From the NCBI RefSeq assembly GCF_910579365.1, contig NZ_CAJTUX010000011.1, positions 1-59,143 on the forward strand: a DNA stretch of 59,143 nucleotides, read 5' to 3'. The first letter of the stretch is position 1; every line of letters starts with the position of its first letter. A program made the position numbers and the translations under genes. Positions 16,522-23,994 of the stretch are shown here, piece by piece. The stretch is from an uncultured Oscillibacter sp. (GTDB taxonomy: Bacteria; Bacillota; Clostridia; Oscillospirales; Oscillospiraceae). Below the pieces are notes generated by a model. It saw nothing but the letters and a program-made list of their open reading frames with translations, searched no databases and had not been told where the DNA came from.

Positions 16522-16974
16522 TCATGGGAACCGCCCCTCTGTCAGTGGCATCTGCAACAGCCGGAGCCCCAGCAGCGGCAGCAGCGTCTGCACCGGACCG
16601 GGTATGGCGGGGAGGGGGAATTCCTGGGGATCAACGCATGTCCCGTCCGGGCGGGGCAGGGACCGCTGGACGCAGAGCACCGGCTCCGTCAGGCTGGAAA
16701 GGGTCAGGCTGTCCCGGGGAGAGAGACCGTAGGAAATGACGGTCTCGGCCTGTATCTGCGCCGGGAGGGCCTGGATGTCTCCCGGCGCCAGCAGGAGGCG
16801 GCAGACAATGCCGCCGCGCTCCCGGCGCTGCGCCAGCGCATGGCACCCCTCCGAAGTCAGGGCGAGCAGAGGCCAAATATGTTCCGTCAGCTCCTCTGCC
16901 CTCCGGGCCCTGCGGGTCCCAGGCGGCAGAAGGCGCGCCCAGTCCGCAGGGCAGCTGAAGATTGCGGCGTCCAT
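16522..16974 (-). CDS. uncharacterised protein
   Basis: Of the overlapping frames here I favour this one, 150 residues from MDAAIFSCPADWARLLPPG to PLTEGRFP. GGGGGA lies 7 bases before the ATG, and the sequence has an ordered core (GGIVCRLLLAPGDIQALPAQ, ETVISYGLSPRDSLTLSS). A slightly longer start at 16992 is possible. It ends 39 bases upstream of the small Cys-rich gene and reads the same way, so the two may be co-transcribed. I do not recognise the family. Confidence 0.55.
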   Translation of the reverse strand: MDAAIFSCPADWARLLPPGTRRARRAEELTEHIWPLLALTSEGCHALAQRRERGGIVCRLLLAPGDIQALPAQIQAETVISYGLSPRDSLTLSSLTEPVLCVQRSLPRPDGTCVDPQEFPLPAIPGPVQTLLPLLGLRLLQMPLTEGRFP

Positions 16975-17103
16975 CCCATTCCCCCATTTCATTTGACGGA
17001 AATTAGTCTTTGCGCAGGACGGGATTCCATGCAAAATTTCCTCGTCTTTTTCAGCTGGATATGGTATAATGCTGAGGAGAACTTGACTTCGAGGTGAGGC
17101 GCC

Positions 17104-17637
17104 TTGCATTTCTGGGAACATCTGAAAACGGTCCGTCGTCACCGCGCCCTGGTGCGGAAGCATTGCTTCCGCCTGGGGCTCTACTGGCAGGGGCTGACGC
17201 ACGACTTGTCCAAGTACTCTCCGGTGGAGTTCTGGGCGGGAGTGAAATATTTCCAGGGCGATCACAGCCCCAACGACCAGCAGCGGAAGGAGCGGGGCTA
17301 CAGCGCCGCCTGGCTCCATCACAAGGGGCGGAACCGGCATCATTTTGAGTATTGGACGGATTACCAGAAGGACGGAAGCGGCATCGGCGGGGTGGAGATG
17401 CCCCCGAAGTACGTGGCGGAGATGTTCTGTGACCGTCTGGCTGCCAGCAAGGTCTATAAGGGCAGGGATTTCGACCCCGGCGATCCCTATAAATTTTTTG
17501 AGCGGGGGAAGGGGCGGCAGCTGCTGCTTCATCCGGCTACGGCGGCGCTGCTGGAGCGTATCTTGATCATACTCCGGGACGAGGGCGAGGACGCGGCGTT
17601 TGCGTTTGTCCGCCGGGAGGTCCTGGGAAAAAGCTAG
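17104..17637 (+). CDS. DUF5662-family protein
   Basis: The 177-residue protein starts at TTG after GAGGTGAGG. It has the DUF5662 layout HFWEHLKTVRRHRALVRKHCFRLGLYWQGLTHDLSKYSPVEFW (residues 2-45) and later HHKGRNRHHFEYW. Conserved His/Asp residues (LTHDLSKY; HHKxRNxHHxEYW) suggest a metal site, but no activity is established. The next gene begins 12 bases downstream. Confidence 0.8.
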   Translation: MHFWEHLKTVRRHRALVRKHCFRLGLYWQGLTHDLSKYSPVEFWAGVKYFQGDHSPNDQQRKERGYSAAWLHHKGRNRHHFEYWTDYQKDGSGIGGVEMPPKYVAEMFCDRLAASKVYKGRDFDPGDPYKFFERGKGRQLLLHPATAALLERILIILRDEGEDAAFAFVRREVLGKS

Positions 17638-17649
17638 GAGGGATATCTT

Positions 17650-18177
17650 ATGGAAGAACACAGCATCCGAAGTCTTTTGCAGCCGGGCGAGCAGCTGTTT
17701 TGGGAGGGCGCTCCGGAGCGGGGCTTCCGGCTCCAGCGGTCCGACGCGGTCACCATTCCCTTCAGTCTGGTCTGGTGCGGGTTTCTCTGTCTCATTATCG
17801 GCCCGCAGCTCCGCCTGGCGGCGATGGTGCCGCTTATGGGACTCGTCTATGTTCCATTTATCCTGGCGGGGGTCTATCTGCTCGTTGGCCGGTTTTTCCT
17901 CCGGGCCTGGCAGCTGTCGGCGGCGCGGTACGGCGTCACCGACAAGCGCGTGATTCTTGTCAGCCGCCGGGAAACGGTTTTCCTGATGTACGGCCAGATT
18001 CCCATGCTGCAAAAAGAGATTCGAAACGATGGCATTGGCACCATCTGGTTCCGCCCGCCTACATCCTGCGGAGCTGGGAAGCACCGTCACCGCGTCCCCG
18101 GCGTGGGCTTTGAGGAAATTGCCGGCGCGGAACAGGTTTACCGGCTGATAGAGAGACAGATGCTGAATCGGGAATAA
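17650..18177 (+). CDS. bacterial PH-domain membrane protein
   Basis: The 175-residue product has two hydrophobic spans (about residues 36-52 and 58-80), then YGVTDKRVILVSRRETVFLMYGQIPML, the strand pattern of bacterial Pleckstrin-homology (bPH2/YdbS-like) domains. Such proteins often work at the membrane, but their targets are unknown. It probably forms an operon with the DUF5662 gene. Confidence 0.65.
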   Translation: MEEHSIRSLLQPGEQLFWEGAPERGFRLQRSDAVTIPFSLVWCGFLCLIIGPQLRLAAMVPLMGLVYVPFILAGVYLLVGRFFLRAWQLSAARYGVTDKRVILVSRRETVFLMYGQIPMLQKEIRNDGIGTIWFRPPTSCGAGKHRHRVPGVGFEEIAGAEQVYRLIERQMLNRE

Positions 18178-18588
18178 AGGCGGCGTGAGGTACTCCAAGC
18201 GGGACGCCGGCCTCCATTCGAACCGCTTCCTGTGCCTCACCGCTGCCCTGCACAAGGGCGAAGAAGAGGATTTTCGGCGTTTGCCGCTCAGGATTGGTTT
18301 GCGGTATGACCCGCAAAGGGACCTGGGCGGCGGACGCAGCGGATGGAATGCGCTTTCGGGTGAAGGGGAACCTGAAATTTGACGGGGGGTCCTCTGTTTC
18401 TGGAAGAGCATATTCGTCGCCCCAGGACAATGCAGGGCTCCCCACGGTAGGAGATGACCTTGCCGGACCCATGGCGCTTTGGGCTGCCCGCCCTTGGGGC
18501 GGCGAACTACGTTCTCCGCCTCCGGGGTGCGGCAGACTGTGCTGATGCACTCCTATTCTAATCCATCTTTTGAGTGTTTACAGGTATG
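18178..18588. other. about 400 bases without a supported gene
   Basis: No frame here looks coding. The reverse frames are basic/proline-rich shadow sequences. No tRNA, repeat or clear terminator is seen. GC content is high, so it may be decayed coding DNA at the edge of the mobile-element debris. Confidence 0.5.
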
Positions 18589-19056
18589 TTAACTATAGCG
18601 GTCAATCAGGCCGTTTTCATCGCAGGCTACAAAAATGTGAATCAGGCTGAAATCTTCCGCCCAAAAGGACAGGCCGCAAGAATCTCTGGTAATGATCGCC
18701 GCGCACTCCGCGTGTTTCGGCGTTTCCTTTGTGTCGATTTCGTCACAAGGGAAGATACCGAAATAGCCGCCGTTCTTCGTGTAAAGGCTGGCGCTACAAT
18801 CTTCGTCACAGACAAGGGCGTTGTTCTCGTCGCGGTACACGGTTCCCCAGCCGTCCTTTGTGGCCTGCTTGTACGCCTTCGTTTTGCCGTAGCCCTTGTA
18901 AAGAGGAATGCTGGCAACGTCCGTCACAAAATAGCGCACTTCCCATTGTTTCTTGATTTTCCGGCCCTTTTGTGGTAAAAAATAAATGCGTCGGGACCGT
19001 TCCGCACCCTTTTGGGCGGGTTTGTGTCCTTTCGCATTTGATAGTACAACCTGCAA
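18589..19056 (-). CDS. hypothetical protein, start uncertain
   Basis: The frame encodes up to 155 residues. The convincing part begins near VRYFVTDVASIPLYKGYGKTKAYKQATKDG and ends in VACDENGLIDRYS, so the real start may be a GTG about 40 codons inside. It has six cysteines in the C-terminal two thirds and no known domain. Its position next to a tRNA and element remnants suggests accessory origin. Confidence 0.45.
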   Translation of the reverse strand: MQVVLSNAKGHKPAQKGAERSRRIYFLPQKGRKIKKQWEVRYFVTDVASIPLYKGYGKTKAYKQATKDGWGTVYRDENNALVCDEDCSASLYTKNGGYFGIFPCDEIDTKETPKHAECAAIITRDSCGLSFWAEDFSLIHIFVACDENGLIDRYS

Positions 19057-19174
19057 AATTAATGTTGACGAAAAAGATTTTTTGTGCTATGATAAACAGC
19101 AGCTTGAAGAGAGCACGAAATGCTTTGTTTTCATATCCGGATGAAGATCAGCGGCAGAGTATCTCGTTTGTTGT

Positions 19175-19250
19175 GCTGGTGTAGCTCAGTCGGTAGAGCA
19201 GCTGATTCGTAATCAGCAGGTCAGGTGTTCGAGTCACCCCACCAGCTCCA
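19175..19250 (+). tRNA. tRNA-Thr (anticodon CGT)
   Basis: A complete cloverleaf can be drawn. Acceptor GCTGGTG pairs with CACCAGC. The D stem is GCTC/GAGC. The anticodon stem GCTGA/TCAGC encloses the loop TTCGTAA, with anticodon CGT for ACG codons. The T loop is TTCGAGT, and the CCA end is encoded. The T stem has one A-C mismatch at its base. A terminator follows within 30 bases. The 3' side is full of mobile-element remnants, as expected for a tRNA used as an insertion site. Confidence 0.95.
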
Positions 19251-19275
19251 ACCTGTGTTGACAAGAAAGATGCAG

Positions 19276-19309
19276 GCAAAAATCCCGCACTTCGGTGCGG
19301 GATTTTTGC
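19276..19309 (+). terminator. terminator after tRNA-Thr
   Basis: GCAAAAATCCCGCAC and GTGCGGGATTTTTGC form a 15-bp perfect stem around TTCG. The 3' arm contains the T-run. Confidence 0.9.
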
Positions 19310-19489
19310 GTATAAAAAAGTTATTTCCAGAAAATCAAGAACTATTGGAGACGATTAGGAGAAAAAGAAGCGTGAAATAAAAATAACACACCGAAGATGT
19401 AAGTGCAGGCGTAAAATAGCAAGGTACAGGAAGCAGCGGACAGTAGCTGCATATGCAGCCACCGTTCAAAGTTTACACGTTTTTTGAGC
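19310..19489. other. AT-rich spacer
   Basis: No gene or RNA is seen. The palindrome AGCTGCATATGCAGC lies near 19446-19460. Confidence 0.4.
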
Positions 19490-19990
19490 AGGAGATCTGC
19501 CGCGTATATCCGCAGGCATGCTTTTCAGCGTATCGGTAAACTTTCGCCGCATATGCGCCCAGCAGCCTGCGGCCGTGATTTCCGGCGGCAGCTATAGGCA
19601 GTTTGGATGTGTTCCACTACGCTGTACCGGGCGGCACATAGACCAACTCCCGCCGTAAAACACTTTGGCCGCACTTATGCAGCGAACTTCCGCATTCCGG
19701 GCAGACACGCTCCGCTTCCGGCAGCTCATGAATCAGTTGCTCCACAGGTAAATTGGAGAAATCCATCTCCCGTTTTCCGGTCCGTTTCTTTCGCCTGCGG
19801 GTGATCTGCTCCAGGCCAGGTTCCGGTATCGCAGGGTCTGCCAGTGCCTCGCCTCGTTGAACAAAGACATCTGCTCCGAAATGACCTGTGTTTATTCACT
19901 GGACGCGCCAAATCGCTGCTCCTGCATCAGGCGCAGCTGCTGAGTCAGCCCATCCACCTGGCGGTGCAGTATCGTGATCTCATCTTTTCC
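19490..19990 (-). pseudogene. IS66-family transposase TnpC remnant
   Basis: Read on the minus strand, three pieces of the IS66 TnpC N-terminal half are recognisable in order: ITILHRQVDGLTQQLRLMQEQ, RFGASSE followed by a stop in place of Lys, and MSLFNEA. After a frameshift come PEPGLEQITRRRKKRTGK, LPVEQLIHELPEAERVCPEC and GSSLHKCGQSVLRRELVYVP. The zinc-binding Cys pattern is intact but the frame is broken by at least one stop and one shift, and the catalytic half is missing. Confidence 0.8.
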
Positions 19991-20216
19991 AGAACGGCCG
20001 CCGCACTTGCCATAGTCCCGTCCGGCATAAGGAACATAAGGTCCGCCCGCGACGTTCTTTCCGTCATGGTCAGGAACCGCTTTTTGCGCTTCTTCGCCTT
20101 TAGTATTTTTTCGATTCTAAGCCGGTCCTTCCATTGCAGATGTGAAAACATCCGTCCCTTCTGGTCAGTTATTCTTTTTGATGCTGTCGAGCTGTTCCGG
20201 GGTTTGCAGCAGTTTA

Positions 20217-20426
20217 TCAAAGCCGAACATGCGTGGATGGTGCTGTTGGCGTAGTCGTTGACGTTGGAGCTGTGCCACTGGCGAACAGCCATACGCCGTC
20301 ACAGCTTGCGTCGTAGGCGGCGCTGGGCTTGCCCTTATGGACCACGATGAAGTTTCGCGCCGTGCCGCCGACTTTCAGCTTGACGGTAGAGCCGACGGCC
20401 TTTGCGCTCAATGCGACAGATGCCAT
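20217..20426 (-). pseudogene. fragment of a phage DUF6273-like protein
   Basis: The minus-strand frame starts after AGGAGGAAATTT with MASVALSAKAVGSTVKLK and continues through NFIVVHKGKPSAAYDASCDG. This resembles the opening of phage tail-associated or variable proteins with DUF6273. A shift then moves the homology to another frame (VRQWHSSNVNDYANSTIHA, 20292 downward), after which it breaks off near the IS66 remnant. Confidence 0.5.
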
Positions 20427-20450
20427 AAAATTTCCTCCTGTTTTGTATTA

Positions 20451-20777
20451 CATCCACGGCGGAATGCCGTCCGGGCGCGGCCCCTCCAGCGCTGGCAGGG
20501 CAAAAGAAACCGGCGCACCCCGTTTCTTCTGGATGCACCGTTCCTGTTTTGCCCTCCTGCGTGCGTGGACATCTTTGGTGGAATGGAGCTTCCTGTGGAG
20601 TTTCGGGACCTCACCGATGATTTCACCCACTTGCCCGGCGTACTTCTGCCGTAATGCGTATGTGTCCCCGTGGGCCGCGTGCGCGTCCCACCCTTGGAAT
20701 TGGTCTATGATTTTCTCCTTGGTTATTTCCCCGGCGGGGTATGCTTTCCGCCAGTAGCGGATGCCGGTTGCTCAATC
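20451..20777 (-). pseudogene. possible reverse-transcriptase C-terminal fragment (phage, DGR-type)
   Basis: An open minus-strand stretch without a start reads RYWRKAYPAGEITKEKIIDQ, FQGWDAHAAHGDTYALRQKY and ends GPRPDGIPPWM. The W-GHA-HGDT-LR-like pattern is what I expect at the C-terminus of reverse transcriptases of diversity-generating retroelements. It stops 25 bases before the DUF6273-like fragment, a family also used as DGR target. The catalytic part is absent, so this remains tentative. Confidence 0.4.
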
Positions 20778-20789
20778 ACAGCGGAGCAT

Positions 20790-21093
20790 TGTACCGGGTG
20801 AATCACCGATCTTGGTGGAAGGAGGAACTGCCCAGAGAGGAGGAGTACCAGACCGCCAGGGCCAGCCTGGAGCGGCGCGGCTGGAAGGTAGACGGTCACT
20901 CACTGCGGGCCGACATCAGTCCAAGACGAACTGAGCGGAGGCTTTTACAAGGCCGCCGCGCTGACGGATTTCTTGGATGATGTGGCGGAGCGGCGTCAAT
21001 TCCGAAATTGGTTCCTGGGCCATTACCACGCCAACGCTGTCGTCCCAAAAAGTTTGCAGTGTTGTATGAACAGATCATCCGCCTGAATCCATA
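20790..21093 (+). pseudogene. metallophosphoesterase C-terminal remnant
   Basis: Three forward frames together rebuild the end of a calcineurin-type phosphoesterase typical of conjugative elements: RSWWKEELPREEEYQTARAS then LERRGWKVD, shift to HCGPTSVQDELSGGFYKAA and LTDFLDDVAERRQFRNWFLG then HYHAN, shift to FAVLYEQIIRLNP and a stop. The metal-binding HCGPTS and GHYH motifs remain readable, but two frameshifts and a lost 5' half make it a pseudogene. Confidence 0.75.
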
Positions 21094-21109
21094 ATCAAAA
21101 ATTGCAGAT

Positions 21110-21441
21110 AAGCAGAGCGGCATTGATAAAATAAATCAATACCGCTCTGCTTGTTTGCAATTCTTCTATTTACATAATCGCTCCATATGTTATAGTTCTT
21201 CAACACTTCGCTGAAACAGGGAAACAGACCAAGTCCCTGGTAAAGTCAACAATTCCATTCGCAATATCTGCTTCCGCCTCAAAGTATACTTCCGCAGATG
21301 CATCCACCCTGCTCCATTCCCGCCGGTGTCTTTCAAAACGAAAAATGGAAATATATTTTGGAGAAACAGGCTGCCTGTTCTCGTCTTACAAGCGAAATGC
21401 ACAAGTCCGGGCGGCTCAAATCTGCGCAGTCATCTCTCGAC
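21110..21441. other. intergenic DNA with no recognisable gene
   Basis: Short frames exist on both strands, but none has a ribosome site or familiar motif. GCAATACCGCTCTGC-like inverted pieces (about 21111-21162) suggest a hairpin ending the remnant region. Confidence 0.35.
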
Positions 21442-21460
21442 AAACTAACGATGTTAGTTT
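21442..21460. promoter_or_regulatory. 19-bp palindrome, probable TetR-family operator
   Basis: AAACTAAC GAT GTTAGTTT is a perfect inverted repeat with a 3-base centre. It lies about 100 bases upstream of a TetR-type gene, which fits an autoregulatory operator. Confidence 0.6.
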
Positions 21461-21558
21461 AGATTGATGGCGGGTTTTCTTACCGGCAATACGGATATTT
21501 GAGAGGTCCTTAACCAGTTTTGCTATCTTTACCGTCAGTTCTTCAGGGGGTATCTGCT

Positions 21559-22155
21559 ATGCCGAAAAGAGGCTTAAACCGGGAAATTGTAGTGGATGCT
21601 GCGATAGATCTCATTGAAAAGGCAGGATACGAAAACTTCTCCATGCGGGAGCTGGCGGGAAAGCTGCGGGTAAAGCCTGCATCTTTATACAATCACATTG
21701 AGGGCGCTGAGGCGCTGCGGCTGGAGGTGGGCCGGCATGCCATTTCCGCTCTGGTGCGGGCGGAGGAAGCGGCCGCCCAGGGAAAAGAGCGGGACGAGGC
21801 TATCCTGGCTTTGGCGGGGGCTTACCACCGCTACGCCCGAGAGCACCTGAATCTGTACCGCATCATTATGACTCTGCGGATGATGGAGCACGATCCTCTG
21901 CTGGACGATGCCCAGGCAATTGTAGAACCCATTTTGCAGGTGCTGGGCCAGTATGTCCTGGAGCCATTGGCCGCGACCCACCTCCAGCGGATGCTTCGAA
22001 GCCTGATCCATGGTTTCATCGCCCACGAGAACTCCGGCTACTTCTCCCATGCGGAGACGGGTGTGGAGGAGAGCTTTTGGTTCGCGGTCCGGGGGTTCCT
22101 GGACCGGGTGCACGATGAGGAGCGCAGGGCGCTGGAATCGAGTTTTCAGGACTGA
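21559..22155 (+). CDS. TetR/AcrR-family transcriptional regulator
   Basis: The 198-residue protein has an N-terminal helix-turn-helix (VVDAAIDLIEKAGYENFSMRELAGKLRVKPASLYNHI, residues 11-47) and a C-terminal ligand domain of the TetR_C_33/WHG type (AYHRYAREHLNLYRIIM ... RMLRSLIHGFIAHE). The ATG at 21559 follows GGGGG; an earlier in-frame ATG at 21520 has no ribosome site. It precedes the tat genes in the same direction with about 117 bases between. Regulation of the tat operon is possible but not shown. Confidence 0.88.
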   Translation: MPKRGLNREIVVDAAIDLIEKAGYENFSMRELAGKLRVKPASLYNHIEGAEALRLEVGRHAISALVRAEEAAAQGKERDEAILALAGAYHRYAREHLNLYRIIMTLRMMEHDPLLDDAQAIVEPILQVLGQYVLEPLAATHLQRMLRSLIHGFIAHENSGYFSHAETGVEESFWFAVRGFLDRVHDEERRALESSFQD

Positions 22156-22272
22156 ATATAAAGAGCCATCGGGAGAAGCTGGAGTTTCCCGGAGGACGCT
22201 CTTCCCCCGCTCTCCAACGCATAGCTGTTTTGTTCATATCGGAAATCGCTTTATTAGGAAAGGAGGGATGTT

Positions 22273-22650
22273 GTGCAGATCGGAATGACAGAACTGATCC
22301 TGATCTTCATCGTGGCGCTCTTTGCCTTGGGCCCGGACCGGCTGCCCGGTTACGCAAAAAAGCTGGGTGAGGCCGTGTCGCAATTTCGAAAATACTCCGA
22401 GGAGGCTACCCGGGAGATCAAGGAGAGTGTGGTGGAGCCGCTGGAGGAAGCGCAGGCCCCCCTGCGGGAGGCGGTGAAGCCCCTGGAGGATCTGGATAGA
22501 ACGGTCCGAGAAGATGTGAAGGATATCAAGGCTTCCTTTAACGGCATTGGAAAGCCCAAGAAAGCGGAGCCGGAAAAGAACCCAGAGGGTGAATCTGAGA
22601 CGGGGAACGGACCGGAGGCGGAAAGCGGTTCCCAGGAGGCCACAGCCTGA
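22273..22650 (+). CDS. twin-arginine translocase TatA/TatB-like subunit
   Basis: The 125-residue protein starts at GTG after AGGAGGG. It has the Tat signature: IGMTELILIFIVALFALGPDRLPGYAKKLGEAV, a short membrane helix, the hinge Gly-Pro and an amphipathic helix, then a long charged tail that ends in a Glu/Gly-rich stretch. The longer tail is TatB-like, but the GxTELI opening is TatA-like. It begins a tatA-tatA-tatC cluster. Confidence 0.88.
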   Translation: MQIGMTELILIFIVALFALGPDRLPGYAKKLGEAVSQFRKYSEEATREIKESVVEPLEEAQAPLREAVKPLEDLDRTVREDVKDIKASFNGIGKPKKAEPEKNPEGESETGNGPEAESGSQEATA

Positions 22651-22724
22651 GCCAAAACTCCGGAGATTCTGTAAGTGGGAAAATCTGAAACTGAAAAGCG
22701 CGGACAGCGCGGGAGGAATGCGTT

Positions 22725-22895
22725 ATGAGATTGGGAACAACGGAACTGATTCTGATCCTGGCGGTGGTGGTTATCATTTTTGGCCCCACCCAGATTCCGA
22801 AACTGACAAAGATGTTCGGTAAGAGCGTCAAGAGCTTCCGGGAGGGAGCGGGCGAGGATGAGCAAAGCGGCAATGCCGGGAAGTCTGAGGAGTAA
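22725..22895 (+). CDS. tatA: twin-arginine translocase subunit TatA (short)
   Basis: The 56-residue reading frame follows GGGAGGAA. It reads MRLGTTELILILAVVVIIFG then PTQIPKLTKMFGKSVKSFRE, the complete TatA pattern of transmembrane helix, FGP hinge and amphipathic helix. It overlaps the start of the tatC frame by 38 bases. Two TatA-type paralogues before one TatC is common in Firmicutes. Confidence 0.92.
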   Translation: MRLGTTELILILAVVVIIFGPTQIPKLTKMFGKSVKSFREGAGEDEQSGNAGKSEE

Positions 22896-23607
22896 AGACC
22901 GTCGCCCGGACGGGGAAATGCCCCTGTCGGAGCACCTGCGGGAACTGAGGAACCGGCTTTTGGCCTGCCTGGCGGTGCTGCTGGTGTGCTCTCTGGCAGG
23001 ACTGTATTTCGCGCCGGACATTGTGGAGCTGCTGCTGGGCATTGGCCGCAGTTACCGCTACCGGTTTGTGTACATCGCGCCCCAGGAGCTTTTAATGCAA
23101 TATGTAACCATCGCCCTGGTCTTTGGACTGTGCGCGGCGCTGCCTATGGTGTTCTACCAGACCTGGGCCTTCGTACAGCCCGGACTCCGGCGGCAGGAAA
23201 AGGCCCTGTGCCTGTTCGCGATGGTCTTTGGATTGGGCTGCTTCTGCGGAGGAGTGTATTTCGCCTACCGGGTTATGCTGCCCTTCATGCTGCGTTTTCT
23301 CATCAGCCTCAGCGCCGGGAGCAGCGCCGCCGCATCCGTCTCCGTCCAGAGCTACATAGCTTTTCTGACTACAGTGTTTCTGGTCTTCGGGGCGGTTTTT
23401 GAGCTGCCGGTGGTATCGGTGATTCTAAACCGCCTGGGACTCTTAAAGGCCCGGTGGATGCGGAAGGGACGGCGGGTGATGATTGTGGTGATTTTTTTCA
23501 CCGCCGCCGTCATCACGCCTCCGGACGTGGTATCCCAGGTGATGGTAGCGGCGCCCATCACGTATTTGCACGCGATAAAGTGGCAGCGCAGATTGATGGC
23601 CATGTGA
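22858..23607 (+). CDS. tatC: Sec-independent translocase TatC, C-terminus replaced
   Basis: The frame starts inside the tatA tail. TatC features are clear: PLSEHLRELRNRLLAC at the N-terminus, several membrane spans, FVQPGLRRQEK, FELPVVSVILNRLGL, and the last conserved segment AAVITPPDVVSQVMVA. Homology then stops at about 23552 and the final 15 residues (TYLHAIKWQRRLMAM) are antisense reading of a dehydrogenase gene. The sixth membrane span is therefore incomplete, so this copy may not be functional. Confidence 0.85.
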   Translation: MSKAAMPGSLRSKDRRPDGEMPLSEHLRELRNRLLACLAVLLVCSLAGLYFAPDIVELLLGIGRSYRYRFVYIAPQELLMQYVTIALVFGLCAALPMVFYQTWAFVQPGLRRQEKALCLFAMVFGLGCFCGGVYFAYRVMLPFMLRFLISLSAGSSAAASVSVQSYIAFLTTVFLVFGAVFELPVVSVILNRLGLLKARWMRKGRRVMIVVIFFTAAVITPPDVVSQVMVAAPITYLHAIKWQRRLMAM

Positions 23608-23945
23608 CGGTCCCAATCCTCCAGAGTGACCTCATGGAGGGGCGGCTGAATATCGGCGTGCCAAAATGCGTTGTTGACCAGGACATCTACCTGTCCTGTG
23701 AGCGATATGGTTTGCTCCAGCGCGGCTTTTACCTGTTCTTCACCGCACACATCGCAGCGAATGTAGGTGGCTTTTAACCCGCGCTGGCGGATTTGCGCGG
23801 CAGTCTGCTCACCGGCCTCATCCTGAATATCCCAGAGAATGGCATGGTATCCCATTTCCGCCAATCGCTGGGAGATATAACGCCCGGAAGCGCCGGCGCT
23901 GGCCCCCGCGCCTCCGGTAATGATAGCTGTTTTTTCCTGCATCAT
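23556..23945 (-). pseudogene. short-chain dehydrogenase/reductase, 3' half missing
   Basis: The first 130 residues are a good SDR N-terminus: TAIITGGAGASAGASGRYIS (Rossmann glycines), CDVCGEEQVKAAL, VDVLVNNAFWHA (NNA motif), and NLRCHFIACKYVM. The sequence leaves the family at about 23555, where it runs into the end of tatC. The catalytic YxxxK and substrate part are gone. It is the last gene of the 2-oxoacid dehydrogenase-type operon, 50 bases after E1. Confidence 0.8.
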
Positions 23946-23994
23946 TATTTCCTCACAGGGAGGCGGGGCGGCGGTTCACCGCCCCGCCTCGCAC

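Noticed and set aside
16522..18411. A 629-residue minus-strand frame
   Set aside because: Only the last 150 codons look real. The rest lies opposite the DUF5662 and PH-domain genes.
21190..21402. A 70-residue minus-strand frame before the TetR gene
   Set aside because: There is no ribosome site and no coding-like composition. It lies in the decayed region.
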